From positions 186,001-250,000 of the forward strand of contig NZ_OY759719.1 in NCBI RefSeq assembly GCF_963662555.1: a stretch of DNA of 64,000 nucleotides, in the 5' to 3' direction. The position numbers and the translations under genes are program-made. Below the pieces are notes generated by a model. It was not told the origin of the DNA and did no database searches. It worked only from the letters and a program-made list of their open reading frames with translations. Of the stretch, positions 1 to 9,511 are shown one piece after another (positions within the stretch are counted from its first letter, which is position 1; each line of letters opens with the position of its first letter). Origin of the DNA: Thiomicrorhabdus sp. (GTDB lineage: Bacteria > Pseudomonadota > Gammaproteobacteria > Thiomicrospirales > Thiomicrospiraceae).

Positions 1-1
1 A

Positions 2-355
2 CTATATACAGAGTTTCTCCATCACATAAAAAAAGCTATCTTTATTGAAGACGAAAACCGCAATATTACTTTATGTAATCAAGCTTTCTGCGATTTATTT
101 GCCATAAAACCTACATCCGGAAGTTATATTAATATCTGTTCAAACCATGGTGAACAATGCAAAAATCAGATTCTCGATCCAAAAAAGTTTATTAGCCGCA
201 TTCAGAGCCTTACAATAAATAACTTACCTTTCTTCAATGAATTGATTGAAATGAAAGATGGTACCTTTTTAGAACGTGACTATATTCCTATTTTCAATAG
301 AGACTCTTACTTTGGAAATATTTGGGTTTATAAAAAAATCATAAATATAACTTAA
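2..355 (+). CDS. PAS-domain protein, C-terminal end (partial)
   Basis: An open frame runs in from the left edge and stops with TAA at 353-355, giving the last 117 residues of a longer protein. The stretch AIFIEDENRNITLCNQAF, followed later by FNELIEMKDGTFLERDYIPIF, has the shape of a PAS sensory domain of the kind found in histidine kinases and diguanylate cyclases. The protein ends directly after this domain, so any kinase or GGDEF part would lie upstream and out of view. No start codon is visible. The PAS assignment is by pattern, not alignment. Confidence 0.6.
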   Translation, partial: LYTEFLHHIKKAIFIEDENRNITLCNQAFCDLFAIKPTSGSYINICSNHGEQCKNQILDPKKFISRIQSLTINNLPFFNELIEMKDGTFLERDYIPIFNRDSYFGNIWVYKKIINIT

Positions 356-390
356 TAAAAATGAGATTAACGATTTAACAAAATAGCCAC

Positions 391-1287
391 TTAAACCGAG
401 ATCTCAGTTTCTAGCTGCAAGGTTACGTGATGCACTTTATGTGTATCAAATAGATATTGTTTTACTTCTGACAAGGTTTCGTCATTGATGTGTTGCAGAT
501 CAGTTTTGGCGTGCAAAGTCATCATAACTTGCTCTTCGGCTATCGCCCAAAGATGAATATGATGTACACAAGTTAAAAATGTAAAGTGCTTTTCTAAATC
601 GGTTTTTATTGCCTGAATTTCATAGCCTGCTGGCACGCCTTCTAATAATATATGAGCTGACTCTCTACTTAAGCGATACGCCCCCACTCCAATTATGACA
701 GCAATTAATAAAGATAAAATTGGGTCAATTGGCATCCAACCGGTGTAATAAATCAAAATCGCCCCACCAATTACGGCAACAGAACCTAATGTATCACCCA
801 AAAAGTGTAAGGTTGCCCCACGCATATTCATATTGTGCTGGTCACCTGAGTGCAAAATCCAAAAGACGATTAGATTATTAAGCAAACCAATCAAGGCAAT
901 CACAAACATCTCTTTACCCATAACCTCTTGCGGTTCTATAAAGCGCATAACAGCCATAATGACGATACCACCTACAATCAGCAATAGGGTAAAACCATTT
1001 ATAAACGCCGTTAAAATCTGAAAACGCTGGTAACCAAATGTCATACGTTCATTGGCTGGTTTTTGTGCAATGTGATACCCCCACCAAGCAATACCTAGAG
1101 CCATTGCATCTGTCATCATATGCACGCCATCGGCCACCAACGCTATTGAGTTTACCCAAAGACCACCAATAATCTCTACCATCATATAACTGGCAGTAAT
1201 AATGGCGGCAAGCATAATTTTTCGCTTATTTGATTTATTAGCTTGGCCAATATGATTATGGTGATGTGAGATGGGTTGAACGCTCAT
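391..1287 (-). CDS. Cation diffusion facilitator, CzcD/ZitB-like
   Basis: A 298-residue inner-membrane metal/proton antiporter of the CDF family, which exports zinc or other divalent cations from the cytoplasm. It starts with a His-rich segment (HHHNH), followed by about six membrane spans. The metal-site signatures HMMTD in the second span and HFLGD in the fifth are both present, and a cytoplasmic C-terminal domain of about 85 residues follows. The His-Asp pairing is typical of zinc-type members. The start is well supported by GAGGAG seven bases before the ATG. It reads toward the end of the partial PAS gene and appears monocistronic. The metal cannot be fixed from sequence. Confidence 0.88.
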   Translation of the reverse strand: MSVQPISHHHNHIGQANKSNKRKIMLAAIITASYMMVEIIGGLWVNSIALVADGVHMMTDAMALGIAWWGYHIAQKPANERMTFGYQRFQILTAFINGFTLLLIVGGIVIMAVMRFIEPQEVMGKEMFVIALIGLLNNLIVFWILHSGDQHNMNMRGATLHFLGDTLGSVAVIGGAILIYYTGWMPIDPILSLLIAVIIGVGAYRLSRESAHILLEGVPAGYEIQAIKTDLEKHFTFLTCVHHIHLWAIAEEQVMMTLHAKTDLQHINDETLSEVKQYLFDTHKVHHVTLQLETEISV

Positions 1288-1379
1288 GCTAGCTCCTCAA
1301 AGCGGTATCTATAACAGTGCATGTAAAAATGCACATATCCAAAAATATTGGCAATATCATAACAACAAAATCAGCTGTA

Positions 1380-2057
1380 TCACTTTGTTTTTGCGACTGA
1401 CCAAGCCTGGATAAATTCAATATGGGTTTTCTTCTTAATCTGCTCTGCTAATGACTGCATAGTCGCTCCGGTGGTCATAACATCATCTACCAATGCAACG
1501 TGCACTAACCCAGAAAATTTATTGGCATCTACACTAAAAGCGTTTTTTAAATTTTGCCTACGTTGCTTAGCATTGAGATGGGTTTGAGTTGGCGTATTTT
1601 TCACTCTAAATACGGCTTGATTGATAACCGGAATATGCAATATTTTAGCTAAGCTTTCTGCAATTAATTGAGCTTGATTAAACCCTCTATCGCGAAACCT
1701 TTTTGCATAAAGTGGCACTGCAATAATCGCCTCAATGCCATTTGCATCAACACGTTCAGCTAATAGTTCGGCCAAAATTCTTGCATAGGCAGGTTTATTG
1801 CCATATTTGAGTCCATGCAGTAAATCCACCAACTCTTTATCAAAATAAAATCCTATTTGAGTGCGGCTAAATGCAGGGGGATGTGTTAAACAAGCTCCAC
1901 AGATTTTGCTGTCTTTACTGGGCTCACAACATTGCGGACAAACCTCGGTGGGTATTGGCCATTCAGCAACCAATTTAGCGTCAATATCTCGGTCTTGACT
2001 GGGTTGATGAGTCAACACACATTCAGGAGGTAGCAACCAACTTTCTAGCCAATGCAT
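1380..2057 (-). CDS. comF: ComF-family phosphoribosyltransferase
   Basis: A 225-residue ComF/GntX-type protein, linked in several bacteria to natural transformation. Two CxxC pairs near residues 40-56 (CPQC and CGAC) form a zinc ribbon, and the C-terminal VALVDDVMTTGAT is the PRPP-binding loop of type I phosphoribosyltransferases. I start at ATG 2055-2057 because AAGGAG precedes it at good spacing and the protein then begins MHWLESWLLPPEC, as in homologues. The longer frame to 2117 has no such support and would fill the intergenic region. It is divergent from bioB, a very common arrangement in gammaproteobacteria. The biochemical reaction of ComF is unknown. Confidence 0.88.
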   Translation of the reverse strand: MHWLESWLLPPECVLTHQPSQDRDIDAKLVAEWPIPTEVCPQCCEPSKDSKICGACLTHPPAFSRTQIGFYFDKELVDLLHGLKYGNKPAYARILAELLAERVDANGIEAIIAVPLYAKRFRDRGFNQAQLIAESLAKILHIPVINQAVFRVKNTPTQTHLNAKQRRQNLKNAFSVDANKFSGLVHVALVDDVMTTGATMQSLAEQIKKKTHIEFIQAWSVAKTK

Positions 2058-2167
2058 GAACACTCCTTTTTTCAACAAAGTTATACGATATAATAACTCA
2101 ATTAAAAATTTATTCACAAAACGCCCGCCTCTTTGGCATTTTGTTAGAACAATATTGGAATAGAGCT
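2058..2167. promoter_or_regulatory. Divergent comF / bioB promoter region
   Basis: This 110-bp gap separates the chosen starts of comF and bioB. TATAAT at 2089-2094 fits a -10 box for bioB, and the same AT-rich core read the other way offers TATAAC-like boxes for comF. I could not place convincing -35 boxes. No BirA-type operator (TTGTAAACC with its inverted partner) was seen. Confidence 0.4.
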
Positions 2168-3193
2168 ATGACTATGCAAAACCTTGGACAAATCCGTCAC
2201 GATTGGACCTTAGAAGAAATTAGAGCGATTATGGATCAGCCTTTTAATGACTTAATGTTCCAAGCTCAGACAGTTCATCGTCAGCACTTTAACCCTAATG
2301 AGGTACAAACCAGCACCTTAGTTAATATCAAATCTGGTGGTTGTGCCGAAGATTGCTCTTATTGCTCACAAAGTGCTCGCAACTATACCGATATTGAAAA
2401 AGAACAGATGATGGAAGTGCAAGAAGTCATCGAACAAGCTTTAGTTGCCAAAGAGCGTGGTGCGACCCGACTATGTATGGGAGCCGCATGGCGTAACCCA
2501 AATAAAAAAGATTTTCCTCGTGTTTTAGAGATGGTTCGTGTTGTTAAAGACTTGGGTCTAGAAACCTGTTTAACATTGGGCATGCTTAATGATGACCAAG
2601 TCGCTCAGCTGAAAGAAGCTGGACTAGATTATTACAACCACAACCTAGACACTTCAGAAGCCTTTTACCCACAAGTTATTACGACTCGTAGTTACCAAGA
2701 CCGCTTAGATACGATTGATAAAGTGCAGCAAGCCGGTATTAATGTGTGCTCTGGTGGCATTATTGGTATGGGCGAACAACACAAAGACCGTGCAGAGCTA
2801 TTAAAAACCTTTGGTAATATGCGTGTGCACCCAAACTCAGTACCTATCAATTTATTGGTGGCGATTGAAGGTACACCTTTAGCACATATGAAGGACAAAA
2901 CCGATTCATTTGAATTCATTCGAGTGATTGCCGCAGCACGCATTATTATGCCGCAAACTTACGTGCGTTTATCAGCCGGGCGTATGAGCTTAACGGATGA
3001 AGCCCAGGCCTTATGTTTCTTTGCTGGAGCCAACTCAATCTTTTACGGTGATAAATTACTCACCACTGAAAACCCTGAATCTGATCATGACATTATGCTA
3101 TTCAAAAAACTGGGTATTCAAATGCAACAAAACGTTAAAGCCGAAGCCCATGCCAAAAAAATGGCTGAGCAAATCACTGAATTAACGGCTTAA
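2168..3193 (+). CDS. bioB: Biotin synthase
   Basis: A radical-SAM enzyme that inserts sulfur into dethiobiotin, the last step of biotin synthesis. The cluster motif CAEDCSYC (CxxxCxxC) near residue 55 binds the 4Fe-4S centre and AdoMet. The order of conserved blocks ([35 protein letters not shown]) is that of BioB throughout. I start at ATG 2168, where GGAA sits seven bases upstream; this gives 341 residues, close to the 346 of Escherichia coli. The longer frame from TTG 2141 has no ribosome-binding site. bioF follows after 44 bases, so the two are probably cotranscribed. Confidence 0.95.
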   Translation: MTMQNLGQIRHDWTLEEIRAIMDQPFNDLMFQAQTVHRQHFNPNEVQTSTLVNIKSGGCAEDCSYCSQSARNYTDIEKEQMMEVQEVIEQALVAKERGATRLCMGAAWRNPNKKDFPRVLEMVRVVKDLGLETCLTLGMLNDDQVAQLKEAGLDYYNHNLDTSEAFYPQVITTRSYQDRLDTIDKVQQAGINVCSGGIIGMGEQHKDRAELLKTFGNMRVHPNSVPINLLVAIEGTPLAHMKDKTDSFEFIRVIAAARIIMPQTYVRLSAGRMSLTDEAQALCFFAGANSIFYGDKLLTTENPESDHDIMLFKKLGIQMQQNVKAEAHAKKMAEQITELTA

Positions 3194-3202
3194 AGAAACT
3201 AA

Positions 3203-3228
3203 ACGGTTCAATTTACAGATTGAACCGT
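3203..3228 (+). promoter_or_regulatory. Perfect hairpin just before bioF
   Basis: ACGGTTCAAT at 3203-3212 and ATTGAACCGT at 3219-3228 form a 10-bp perfect stem with a six-base loop. It lies between the bioB stop and the bioF start and is not followed by a U-tract, so it is not a standard terminator. It covers the TTG that opens the longest bioF frame, which argues for a downstream start. It may be a processing or translation-control element. Confidence 0.55.
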
Positions 3229-3237
3229 ATTACCTTA

Positions 3238-4434
3238 ATGACCATTCCAATGTCTATCAAACAGCGCTTCGCTCCCCTTTTGCAACAACGCGAATCAGAA
3301 CATCTGTATCGCCGTCGTCCGTTGGTGTTTTCGCCACAACAACCTGTTATGCAAATTAATGGCATTGAATGCATTAACTTCTCATCTAATGACTATTTAG
3401 GTTTGGCTAATAGCCCGCAAATTAAAACCGCCCTACTAAATGAGTTAAAAAATAGCGAAAGCAGTTATGGTTCTGGGGCGGCACATTTAGTTACAGGCCA
3501 TCATATACATCATCATTTGCTAGAGGATGAATTAGCCGATTGGCTTGGTGTTGAGCGTACCTTGTTATTCTCAACGGGTTATATGGCTAACCTCGCAGTG
3601 CAACAAGCTTTAATGCAAGCTGGCGACACCATTCTGGCTGACAAACTCAATCATGCCTCTTTGATTGATGGTGCCAAGCTTTCTGAGGCTGACTTTAAAC
3701 GCTATCCGCATTTAGATATGCATGCATTAGAGCGCCGTTTGCAGCAAACTCAAGCCAATAATAGCCAAGCAATGATTGTCACAGATGGCGTATTCAGTAT
3801 GGATGGTGATATAGCACCATTAGACACTTTGCAAAAACTGGCTCAAAAATACCAGGCCTGGTTATTTGTAGATGACGCTCACGGGATTGGTACTTTAGGT
3901 GAAGAGGGTAAAGGTTGTTTTGAATATTTTGGTTTACAGCCAGATGAAAATACAATCATTGTAGGTACTTTAGGCAAAGCCTTTGGTACATCAGGTGCAT
4001 TTGTTGCGGGCAGCCAGACCCTTATAGAAGCACTGATTCAATTTGCCCGCCCTTATATATACACCACCGCAATGCCACAACTCAATGCCTTAGCAATTCG
4101 TGAAGCCTTAAAGCTGGTGAAAGATGCCAAAGCTTCACGTGAAACCTTACAAAAAAATATCCAATATTTTAGAGCGGGAGCCCAAAAAATTGGCCTAGAA
4201 CTTTGGCAAAGTGACACTCCAATTCAACCGATTATGCTCGGTAAAAGTGAAACAGCTATGGCCTGGAGCGATGCCTTAAAACAAGCTGGTTTTTGGGTAA
4301 GTGCGATTAGACCGCCTACTGTGCCCAAAAATCAAGCACGTTTAAGGCTTACTTTGTCTGCAAACCATACCATTGAACAAATTGATCAATTGCTAACAGC
4401 GCTCGCAAAAATTCAAGCGACTCACACGCCATAA
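3238..4434 (+). CDS. bioF: 8-amino-7-oxononanoate synthase
   Basis: A PLP enzyme joining pimeloyl thioester and alanine to give KAPA, the first ring-assembly step of biotin synthesis. The N-terminal NDYLGLA block, the VDDAHGIG block that contacts PLP and the Schiff-base lysine in TLGKAFGTSG are all present; length is about 398 residues, normal for the family. ATG 3238 and ATG 3250 are both possible starts and neither has a clear ribosome-binding site; the longer frame from TTG 3220 begins inside a hairpin. A CCAGGCCTGG palindrome is embedded at 3852-3861, read in frame as Gln-Ala-Trp. Confidence 0.94.
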   Translation: MTIPMSIKQRFAPLLQQRESEHLYRRRPLVFSPQQPVMQINGIECINFSSNDYLGLANSPQIKTALLNELKNSESSYGSGAAHLVTGHHIHHHLLEDELADWLGVERTLLFSTGYMANLAVQQALMQAGDTILADKLNHASLIDGAKLSEADFKRYPHLDMHALERRLQQTQANNSQAMIVTDGVFSMDGDIAPLDTLQKLAQKYQAWLFVDDAHGIGTLGEEGKGCFEYFGLQPDENTIIVGTLGKAFGTSGAFVAGSQTLIEALIQFARPYIYTTAMPQLNALAIREALKLVKDAKASRETLQKNIQYFRAGAQKIGLELWQSDTPIQPIMLGKSETAMAWSDALKQAGFWVSAIRPPTVPKNQARLRLTLSANHTIEQIDQLLTALAKIQATHTP

Positions 4435-4634
4435 AGCACATTATATAAAACGATAATAAATCGACTAAGCACGCTCTAATCAAAATTAATGTGCGTTAAT
4501 TTTGTGCATGACCTCCATAAAAAACGACTATAAAAATATCAGTATAGTCATCATACAAAGTGGGTTTTTCAACGCTTAAAACTGCGTTATACTGAATAAA
4601 ATCCAATATAAAAACAGCCTAAGTGAGAACCAAA

Positions 4635-7538
4635 ATGCTGACTGTATTCAAACAACACAAATGGAAAAGTTCAATTATTTTGTCTGTCATTGTTCTGTTT
4701 CTTTGTTTGCCTTATATTTTACAGTTTGCCGCCAAAAGCATAATTTTGGACTACACCAAACCCTACGGTATTCAACAAGTGACGATTGCTGATTTAAAGC
4801 TCAACCTTTTTACTGGCAAGATTAAACTTAATCAGCTTAATCTTTATAAAACAGCCAAAAACAGCACAAAAAGTAAAAACAAAAATGAACAAAGCGTTAT
4901 TCACATTGGCGAATTTGGCCTTAATTTTGGCTGGTTAGGTCTATTTGAAAAACGCATATCAATCCAATCTCTCTCATTTAAAGATGCTAAGTTACCTTTT
5001 CGTTTAGATAATCAAAACCGTCTATTTTTAGCAAATATCCCACTATTTTCTGAATCTAAAACCAACGACAAAACAAAAGATCAAACAAACACCAGCTTAT
5101 TACCAGGCCTGGATAAAATTGATTTACACAATATTCAACTTTCACTCGAACATGAATCAAAAACCACGACTTTTACCATTAATGACCTAAGACTTAATCA
5201 CCTATTTGCTTGGTCTAACAATTATGGCCGTTTGCAGCTAAGTGCTTTAGTCAATGAAAGTCCCGTACATGCTAATCTGCAACTTCATCTGTTTTCTGAG
5301 CAACCTAAAGTGGTGGGAACATTTAAAGCCAATAAACTTGACCTCGGTAAATTTGCTCAATTCAATGAAAATAATGCACTCAGCTTAAAAGGTTTACTGA
5401 CTACAGACATAACTTTTACCCTTAGCAAAACCGAGCAAGGACCAATACTATTTGAGCAAGGCCTCATTTCACTAAATGACTTTACCTTTGTTCAAAAACA
5501 AATCGACACTCAAGAAGCAACAACACTCGCAATTCAATCCCTAAATTGGAATGGGGACGTTCAATATAAAGGAACCAGTGAACAAGACATCACCCTAGAC
5601 GGAACCTTAGGCTTACAACAGCTACAAGCTCAAAAAGGCCAACAGAAAATAGATATTAAAAAAACCGCTTTAGCGGGCAAAACCCAAGTGACACTCGACA
5701 AAACAATCTCTATAAATACCAATCAAAAACTGAATTTAACCGCCTTAAAACTGCAAGATTTAGCAACAAAACAAGCCTTATCGAGTGATATTTTAGCCAC
5801 GCTAAATAGCCAAATCAGCATTGATGGTGATAAATTCACCCTAAATCATAATGGTGATTTAACCGTTAAAAATCTCAGTGCATCACAACAAAACTTACTC
5901 GCTAAGCTACAACAACTAAACTGGCAAGGTAATCTCAATGTAAGCACAGATAAAGAGCTTGAGATTGATTCAAAGGGTAATCTCAACCTCAATCAGTTTG
6001 CATTAACCAATAACAAGGTAAACACCGTTATTGCCCAAAGTAAAAAAGCTCAAATCAAACAAATCAACATTAAAAACTTAAACGACATCTCACTGAGCGA
6101 TATTCGTTTTACAGAGCTAAAAATTGGTCAAAAAAACAAAATACCAGGCCTGGTAAATTTACAAAACATCTCGCTGAATCATGCCGACTATAATAAGCAA
6201 GGTAACAACCAATCCGTTAATCTAGGAAAAATCACCATCAATGGTAGCCAAACTCATATTAGTGTTGATAAAGAAGGCAGTATTGCAGAGCTACAAACGT
6301 TATTAGCAGCGTTGCCGGGCGATAAAACTCCGCCTCAACCAAAACTAAATTCAAAAACTGACGCAACTCAAACGGATAAAAGCCCTAAAAAGGTTAATAA
6401 AAACACTCAAAAATCTGCTTTTAATTACCAGCTTGCAGGCTTAAAAATCAAAGGCAATAACCCTGTTTATATTACAGATAATCAGCTTAAACCAGCCTTA
6501 AAACAAACCTTGCAACTTAAAAGCTTCACCCTTGATAAAATCGCCAGTGATGCACCACAAAAAATCACCAACTTTAGTGTTAATGTGGCTTTTGATGAAT
6601 TTAGTCATTTAGTCAGTAAAGGCACGTTCACCCCTCTTAAGCCAACTCATGAATTGCAAGCCCAAACCTCTATAGACAGTTTGTCTTTAGTGCCGTTTTC
6701 AGGTTTATCTGAAAACAAAATTGGCTATCAAATCACTAGCGGTCAACTCTCTGCGGATTTAAAAACCACAATTAAAGACAATAAAATTGACGCCATAAAC
6801 AAACTAGATTTAAACAAATTTGAACTGCAAACAGCCGATACCAATAAAAGCTCGAAATTTGAGAAAGGCTTCCCTGTTCCGCTTAAAACGGGGTTAGCGA
6901 TGTTACAAGATAAGAACGATAACATTAAACTGTCACTTCCTATCAAAGGGGATTTAAACAACCCTGATTTTAATATTAATGACATTATTTCAACGGCTTT
7001 GGGCGGAGCTTTAGCAGGTGCAACTCGTACCTATTTGTTATTGGCGTTACAACCATTTGGGGCGATTGCTCTAGCAGGTGAGTATGCTTTAGATAAAGCC
7101 TCAGCGATTACACTTCAACCAGTCAATTTTGATAATGGCTCCAATGCGTTAAGTACAGAGATGCAAAGTTATTTAGGCAAAATTAAAACTCTGCTTAATG
7201 AGCGTAAAGCTATTCAAATCAAACTTTGTGGCGGTGTTACCGAGGCAGATCGCCAAGCACTTAAACAAATAGCACTTAAAGCGGCTATCGAAGAACAAGC
7301 AAAACAGAATAAAACGGACAAAAATCAAGACAAGAAACTCACCATACCCGATATCAAAATCAGCGATACCGAGCTGTTAAACCTAGCCCGTAAACGCCAA
7401 AAAGCGATTAAACGCTATCTGTTAAAAATTGGAACCGCCAGTAAACAAGTACTCATTTGTAAACCTGAAATAGTCAAAAATAGTGGTTCTGGTTCAGCAA
7501 AAAGCAAAGCAAATGGTCAAGTTAAATTAACCATTTAA
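4635..7538 (+). CDS. DUF748-domain AsmA-like envelope protein
   Basis: About 967 residues with one N-terminal membrane anchor (residues about 12-35), then a long region of short beta-rich repeats of the AsmA/DUF748 type, and a C-terminal part (LSTEMQSYLGKIKTLLNERKAIQIKLCGG) that looks like an OmpA-type segment. Proteins of this class sit in the inner membrane and reach across the periplasm; some related AsmA-like proteins move phospholipid. A Lys/Gln/Asn-rich linker lies near residue 570. I chose ATG 4635 over GTG 4623; the evidence is only the preceding GTGAGAAC. The gene interrupts the usual bioF-bioH order. Palindromes at 5103-5112 and 6144-6153 lie inside it. Exact role unknown. Confidence 0.8.
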   Translation: MLTVFKQHKWKSSIILSVIVLFLCLPYILQFAAKSIILDYTKPYGIQQVTIADLKLNLFTGKIKLNQLNLYKTAKNSTKSKNKNEQSVIHIGEFGLNFGWLGLFEKRISIQSLSFKDAKLPFRLDNQNRLFLANIPLFSESKTNDKTKDQTNTSLLPGLDKIDLHNIQLSLEHESKTTTFTINDLRLNHLFAWSNNYGRLQLSALVNESPVHANLQLHLFSEQPKVVGTFKANKLDLGKFAQFNENNALSLKGLLTTDITFTLSKTEQGPILFEQGLISLNDFTFVQKQIDTQEATTLAIQSLNWNGDVQYKGTSEQDITLDGTLGLQQLQAQKGQQKIDIKKTALAGKTQVTLDKTISINTNQKLNLTALKLQDLATKQALSSDILATLNSQISIDGDKFTLNHNGDLTVKNLSASQQNLLAKLQQLNWQGNLNVSTDKELEIDSKGNLNLNQFALTNNKVNTVIAQSKKAQIKQINIKNLNDISLSDIRFTELKIGQKNKIPGLVNLQNISLNHADYNKQGNNQSVNLGKITINGSQTHISVDKEGSIAELQTLLAALPGDKTPPQPKLNSKTDATQTDKSPKKVNKNTQKSAFNYQLAGLKIKGNNPVYITDNQLKPALKQTLQLKSFTLDKIASDAPQKITNFSVNVAFDEFSHLVSKGTFTPLKPTHELQAQTSIDSLSLVPFSGLSENKIGYQITSGQLSADLKTTIKDNKIDAINKLDLNKFELQTADTNKSSKFEKGFPVPLKTGLAMLQDKNDNIKLSLPIKGDLNNPDFNINDIISTALGGALAGATRTYLLLALQPFGAIALAGEYALDKASAITLQPVNFDNGSNALSTEMQSYLGKIKTLLNERKAIQIKLCGGVTEADRQALKQIALKAAIEEQAKQNKTDKNQDKKLTIPDIKISDTELLNLARKRQKAIKRYLLKIGTASKQVLICKPEIVKNSGSGSAKSKANGQVKLTI

Positions 7539-7578
7539 CCAATTGCATTTCTGCAATCAGTTTACTCAAACAGGTTTT

Positions 7579-7590
7579 ACCAGGCCTGGT
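7579..7590. repeat. CCAGGCCTGG palindrome, intergenic copy
   Basis: ACCAGGCCTGGT with flanking TTTT and AAAA, so a palindrome of about 18 bp, 41 bases after the DUF748 stop. It belongs to the dispersed family described in the findings and could act as a weak hairpin. Confidence 0.9.
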
Positions 7591-7664
7591 AAAATCGCAA
7601 AACATTCAATATTAAGAATTATAGTTAAGTAAGGTAAATACCTTCATATTACCCTCATAATGTA

Positions 7665-7695
7665 TTGCACAGGCCTGGTTAAAAAACGCTAAAAT
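7665..7695 (+). promoter_or_regulatory. Possible bioH promoter, perhaps leaderless
   Basis: TTGCAC at 7665-7670 and TAAAAT at 7690-7695 could be -35 and -10 boxes, although the 19-base spacing is long. The -10 box ends only six bases before the bioH ATG, which has no ribosome-binding site, so transcription would begin at or near the start codon. A CAGGCCTGG palindrome copy (7670-7678) lies in the spacer. Confidence 0.35.
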
Positions 7696-7701
7696 ACCCG
7701 C

Positions 7702-8517
7702 ATGAAACTAAACACCATTATCATTCCATCATTTAATGCTAACCAAAAGCCAAATCCAAACCTCACGCTGATACATGGATGGGGTGCAGACAGCTGCACC
7801 TGGGAACAATGGGCCACAGAAACATTGGCTTCTAACTACACGGTAACCCTAATTGATCTACCTGGCTTTGGTGAGAGCCCTATACTGCCAAACAGCAGCA
7901 CCATTGAAGACGATTGGATTAATGCCATAATTGATGTCTTACCAGAAAAAACCCATCTGCTCGGCTGGTCTCTTGGTGGTTTGCTTGCCCAGCAAATTGC
8001 ATTGCGTTGCCCTGATAGAATTCAAAGCTTAATCTGTTTAGCGTCTACCCCTCGTTTTACCCAAAATGATGGCTGGCAACGTTCTGTTAGCCCAAAAATC
8101 ATTGGTGATTTTATTCAAGCAATTGGTATTGAAGTTTCTGCGGTATTAAAAAAGTTTTGGCGTTTACAGCTACAAGGCTCAGACAATGGTCGTGCCTTAA
8201 TGAAGGGGCTGGTTCAGCACATGTCTAGCCGCAAGATGCCAACAATTAAACCGCTTAATCAAGGGTTGATTTTGCTAAAAGATATGGACAACCGTAAACA
8301 ATTAAAAGATCTAAAAATGCCTACCTTGTGGCTTTTGGGTGAACGTGATCCGTTAATTCCGCAAGAGATCCGTTTAAACCTGCTAGAGTTACAGCCCAGT
8401 GCTCAAGTTGTAGTGATTCCTGGTGGTAGTCATATTCCGTTTTATTCACAAGCAGAAGAAACGGCACAATACATCAAGACTTTCTTAAGCTCAAATAGCT
8501 CATCAACCCACCCTTAG
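7702..8517 (+). CDS. bioH: Pimeloyl-ACP methyl ester carboxylesterase
   Basis: A 271-residue alpha/beta hydrolase that removes the methyl group from pimeloyl-ACP methyl ester, ending the BioC-BioH route to the pimeloyl chain. The oxyanion-side LIHGWGAD, the nucleophile elbow HLLGWSLGG (serine near residue 92), the acid in LLGERDPL and the histidine in PGGSHIPF form a full catalytic set, and the wording of these blocks is that of BioH and not a generic lipase. bioC follows after 34 bases, which supports the call and suggests one transcript. Confidence 0.92.
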   Translation: MKLNTIIIPSFNANQKPNPNLTLIHGWGADSCTWEQWATETLASNYTVTLIDLPGFGESPILPNSSTIEDDWINAIIDVLPEKTHLLGWSLGGLLAQQIALRCPDRIQSLICLASTPRFTQNDGWQRSVSPKIIGDFIQAIGIEVSAVLKKFWRLQLQGSDNGRALMKGLVQHMSSRKMPTIKPLNQGLILLKDMDNRKQLKDLKMPTLWLLGERDPLIPQEIRLNLLELQPSAQVVVIPGGSHIPFYSQAEETAQYIKTFLSSNSSSTHP

Positions 8518-8551
8518 CAATAGCCATTTCAATTTAAAAAGCCCAATAACT

Positions 8552-9511
8552 ATGCAAAACTTTAGCCGCCAACATATCCAAAAGCACTTTAATCATGCCG
8601 CCCCCAGCTATGATGATGCCGCTATTTTGCAAAAAACGGTTGCCGATCGAATTGACGAACGTTTAGAACTCACGACCATTGAGCCAAAAACCATTTTAGA
8701 CTTAGGGGCTGGAACAGGCTTACTCACAGAAAAAGTCATTAAACGTTATCCTAATGCACAAATCTTTGCGGTCGATTTATCCGCCAATATGTTAGATATA
8801 GCCGCACCAAGATTACAAGCTCCACGCTGGCCAAATTTACCTAACAAACTTAATCAGTTTTTACAGGCCTGTAAAATCACAAAAAAGATAGCCACTCGTA
8901 AAGCCGCTAAACCAGTAAATGCCGATGTTTATCAACTGCCTTTTGCTGATGGCAGTGTTGACCTAATTGTCAGTAATTTAATGCTGCAATGGTGCGATGA
9001 TTTAGACACGGTTTTTACCGAGTTTAGACGTGTGTTACGCAAAGAAGGGTTAATTATGTTCACCACCTTTGGCCCTGATACCTTAAAAGAACTTAAGCAA
9101 GCGTGGCAAGTTGCAGATTACGATTACGAACACGTCAATAATTTTATTGATATGCACGATATTGGCGATGCTTTAATTCGTTCTGGCTTTGGGCAACCTG
9201 TTATGGATATGGAAATCTTTACCTTAACTTATGACAAACCCATTGGTGTGTTAAAAGATTTAAAAGCCATTGGTGCAACCAATGCCAATAAACAACGTAA
9301 TACAGGCTTAATGGGTAAACAGCGTTTTGCTCAAATGTTAAACGCCTACGATGAATTAAGAAACCCAAAAGATAATAAAGTGCCTGCTACCTATGAGGTG
9401 GTGCACGGCCACGCCTGGGCAGCACAAGAAATTATTAAAGGCCCAAATCGTGATAAATCTGGCCATATCGAAATCTCATTAGACGAGTTTTCTAAACAGC
9501 TTAAAAAATAA
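8552..9511 (+). CDS. bioC: Malonyl-ACP O-methyltransferase
   Basis: A SAM-dependent methyltransferase that caps malonyl-ACP so it can enter fatty-acid elongation toward pimelate. The N-terminal FNHAAPSYDDAAILQ block and the SAM loop LDLGAGTGLLTEKV are those of BioC, and DLIVSNLMLQWCDD is motif III. At 319 residues it is longer than the 251 of Escherichia coli BioC; a basic insert lies near residues 90-130, around KLNQFLQACKITKKIATRK. A variant palindrome ACAGGCCTGT (8863-8872) lies within that insert. No ribosome-binding site is clear before ATG 8552. bioD, its frequent next neighbour, is absent. Confidence 0.9.
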   Translation: MQNFSRQHIQKHFNHAAPSYDDAAILQKTVADRIDERLELTTIEPKTILDLGAGTGLLTEKVIKRYPNAQIFAVDLSANMLDIAAPRLQAPRWPNLPNKLNQFLQACKITKKIATRKAAKPVNADVYQLPFADGSVDLIVSNLMLQWCDDLDTVFTEFRRVLRKEGLIMFTTFGPDTLKELKQAWQVADYDYEHVNNFIDMHDIGDALIRSGFGQPVMDMEIFTLTYDKPIGVLKDLKAIGATNANKQRNTGLMGKQRFAQMLNAYDELRNPKDNKVPATYEVVHGHAWAAQEIIKGPNRDKSGHIEISLDEFSKQLKK

